From positions 62,001 to 126,000 of the forward strand of contig NZ_JALJRB010000005.1 in assembly GCF_022968795.1 (NCBI RefSeq): a DNA stretch of 64,000 nucleotides, written 5' to 3'. Origin of the DNA: Desulfatitalea alkaliphila. GTDB taxonomy: Bacteria > Desulfobacterota > Desulfobacteria > Desulfobacterales > Desulfosarcinaceae. The translations under genes were made by a program, and so were the position numbers. The notes beneath the pieces are model-generated. The model ran no database searches. It had not been told where the DNA came from and was given only the letters and a program-made list of their open reading frames with translations. Positions 63,619 to 64,000 of the stretch are shown here, piece by piece. Position 1 is the stretch's first letter. Every line of letters begins with the position of its first letter.

Positions 63619-64000
63619 TTACAAAAAGCCGGCCTTGCGCACCTGATCCCGCAAACGCGCCTTGATCCGAAAGATTCGGGTATAGAGCGCGCCTTTGCTC
63701 AATCGGCACACCTCGGCCGCCGCATCGTATCCAAGGCCGTCCTCGAAAATCAGGCGAAAGGCCAACCGGTCCATATCGGGCAGTTGCGCCACGGCCTCGC
63801 GCAGGAATGCAACCGCCTCCCGATGCATCAATGCCTCATCTGCCGGCAATCGATCGTCCGCCATGGCGCTCTCCCGCTCCTCCAAGGATGCATCGGCAGA
63901 GCGGGACCGCTTCAGATGGTTCAGTACGCGCCGCACGGCCACAGTGTGCAGCCAGGTGCGCAAGGAACAACCATTGCGCCCTTGAAATGAACGCAGTTTA
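63619..64000 (-). CDS. ECF-type sigma factor (partial, 5' end outside window)
   Basis: The frame continues to the window edge. The visible part has the end of region 2 (SFQGRNGCSLRTWLHTVAVRR) and a complete region 4 (AVAQLPDMDRLAFRLIFEDG, then LGYDAAAEVCRLSKGALYTRIFRIKARL). It has the compact layout of an extracytoplasmic-function sigma factor. The zinc-finger/receiver protein encoded next on the same strand is its probable regulator. Confidence 0.85.
   Translation of the reverse strand, partial: KLRSFQGRNGCSLRTWLHTVAVRRVLNHLKRSRSADASLEERESAMADDRLPADEALMHREAVAFLREAVAQLPDMDRLAFRLIFEDGLGYDAAAEVCRLSKGALYTRIFRIKARLRDQVRKAGFL

Overview
The window looks like the chromosome of a strictly anaerobic, sulfate-reducer-type bacterium of the Desulfobacterota (Desulfosarcina/Desulfatitalea-like). 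This is an inference from gene content: a giant HdrA-like flavoprotein with an HdrD-like partner and MetF, a GcvH-like protein, acetyl-CoA synthetase with a sodium:solute symporter, rubrerythrin, a haem-c lipoprotein, a molybdopterin oxidoreductase, and many two-component and sigma-54 regulators. Most genes are GC-rich and on the minus strand. There is no rRNA, phage, complete IS element or CRISPR array.

Layout. 1-6027: a lipid-type biosynthetic cluster resembling dialkylresorcinol/flexirubin loci (DarA-like flavodoxin-fold protein, DarB-like KAS III, acyl carrier protein, FabF-like KAS, a KAS homologue without the active cysteine, and a BtrH_N/DUF4872 protein), followed by an ABC exporter (6652-8824). 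9254-16985: a GATE-domain membrane protein, then an operon of a PEP-synthase-like phosphotransfer protein, GAPDH and an unknown protein. 17279-24156: a histidine kinase/NtrC pair, an archaemetzincin, a zinc-ribbon membrane TPR protein and a rhomboid protease. 24285-32451: an acetate module (acs, SSS symporter, a 28-codon accessory protein, a PAS-exonuclease fusion and a cNMP/CBS/DUF294 protein). 33491-44674: a C1/electron-transfer operon (MerR-HTH/receiver regulator, MetF, HdrD-like protein, HdrA-like fusion, GcvH-like protein) with a sensor kinase upstream. 44946-50753: a tandem-esterase lipoprotein and its likely sigma-54 activator. 51632-51849: tRNA-His and tRNA-Arg. 52307-57517: small redox genes (haem lipoprotein, MoaD-like protein, rubrerythrin, ferredoxin, Mo oxidoreductase, HxlR regulator). 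58271-64000: a signalling block (LuxR regulator, two paralogous kinases, a zinc-finger/receiver protein and an ECF sigma factor cut by the window end).

The strongest finding is in the HdrD-like gene. Two apparently separate genes (39819-40538 and 39234-39788) are one reading frame interrupted by a single in-frame UGA. The UGA sits where a CCG-domain cysteine is expected and is followed by a hairpin that fits the bacterial SECIS rules, so the gene probably encodes a 434-residue selenoprotein. Other notable signals are dispersed low-complexity intergenic arrays, a 133-bp MITE-like element with perfect 15-bp inverted ends, paired palindromic operators upstream of a sigma-54 promoter, and an ECF-sigma/zinc-finger-receiver/tandem-kinase locus.
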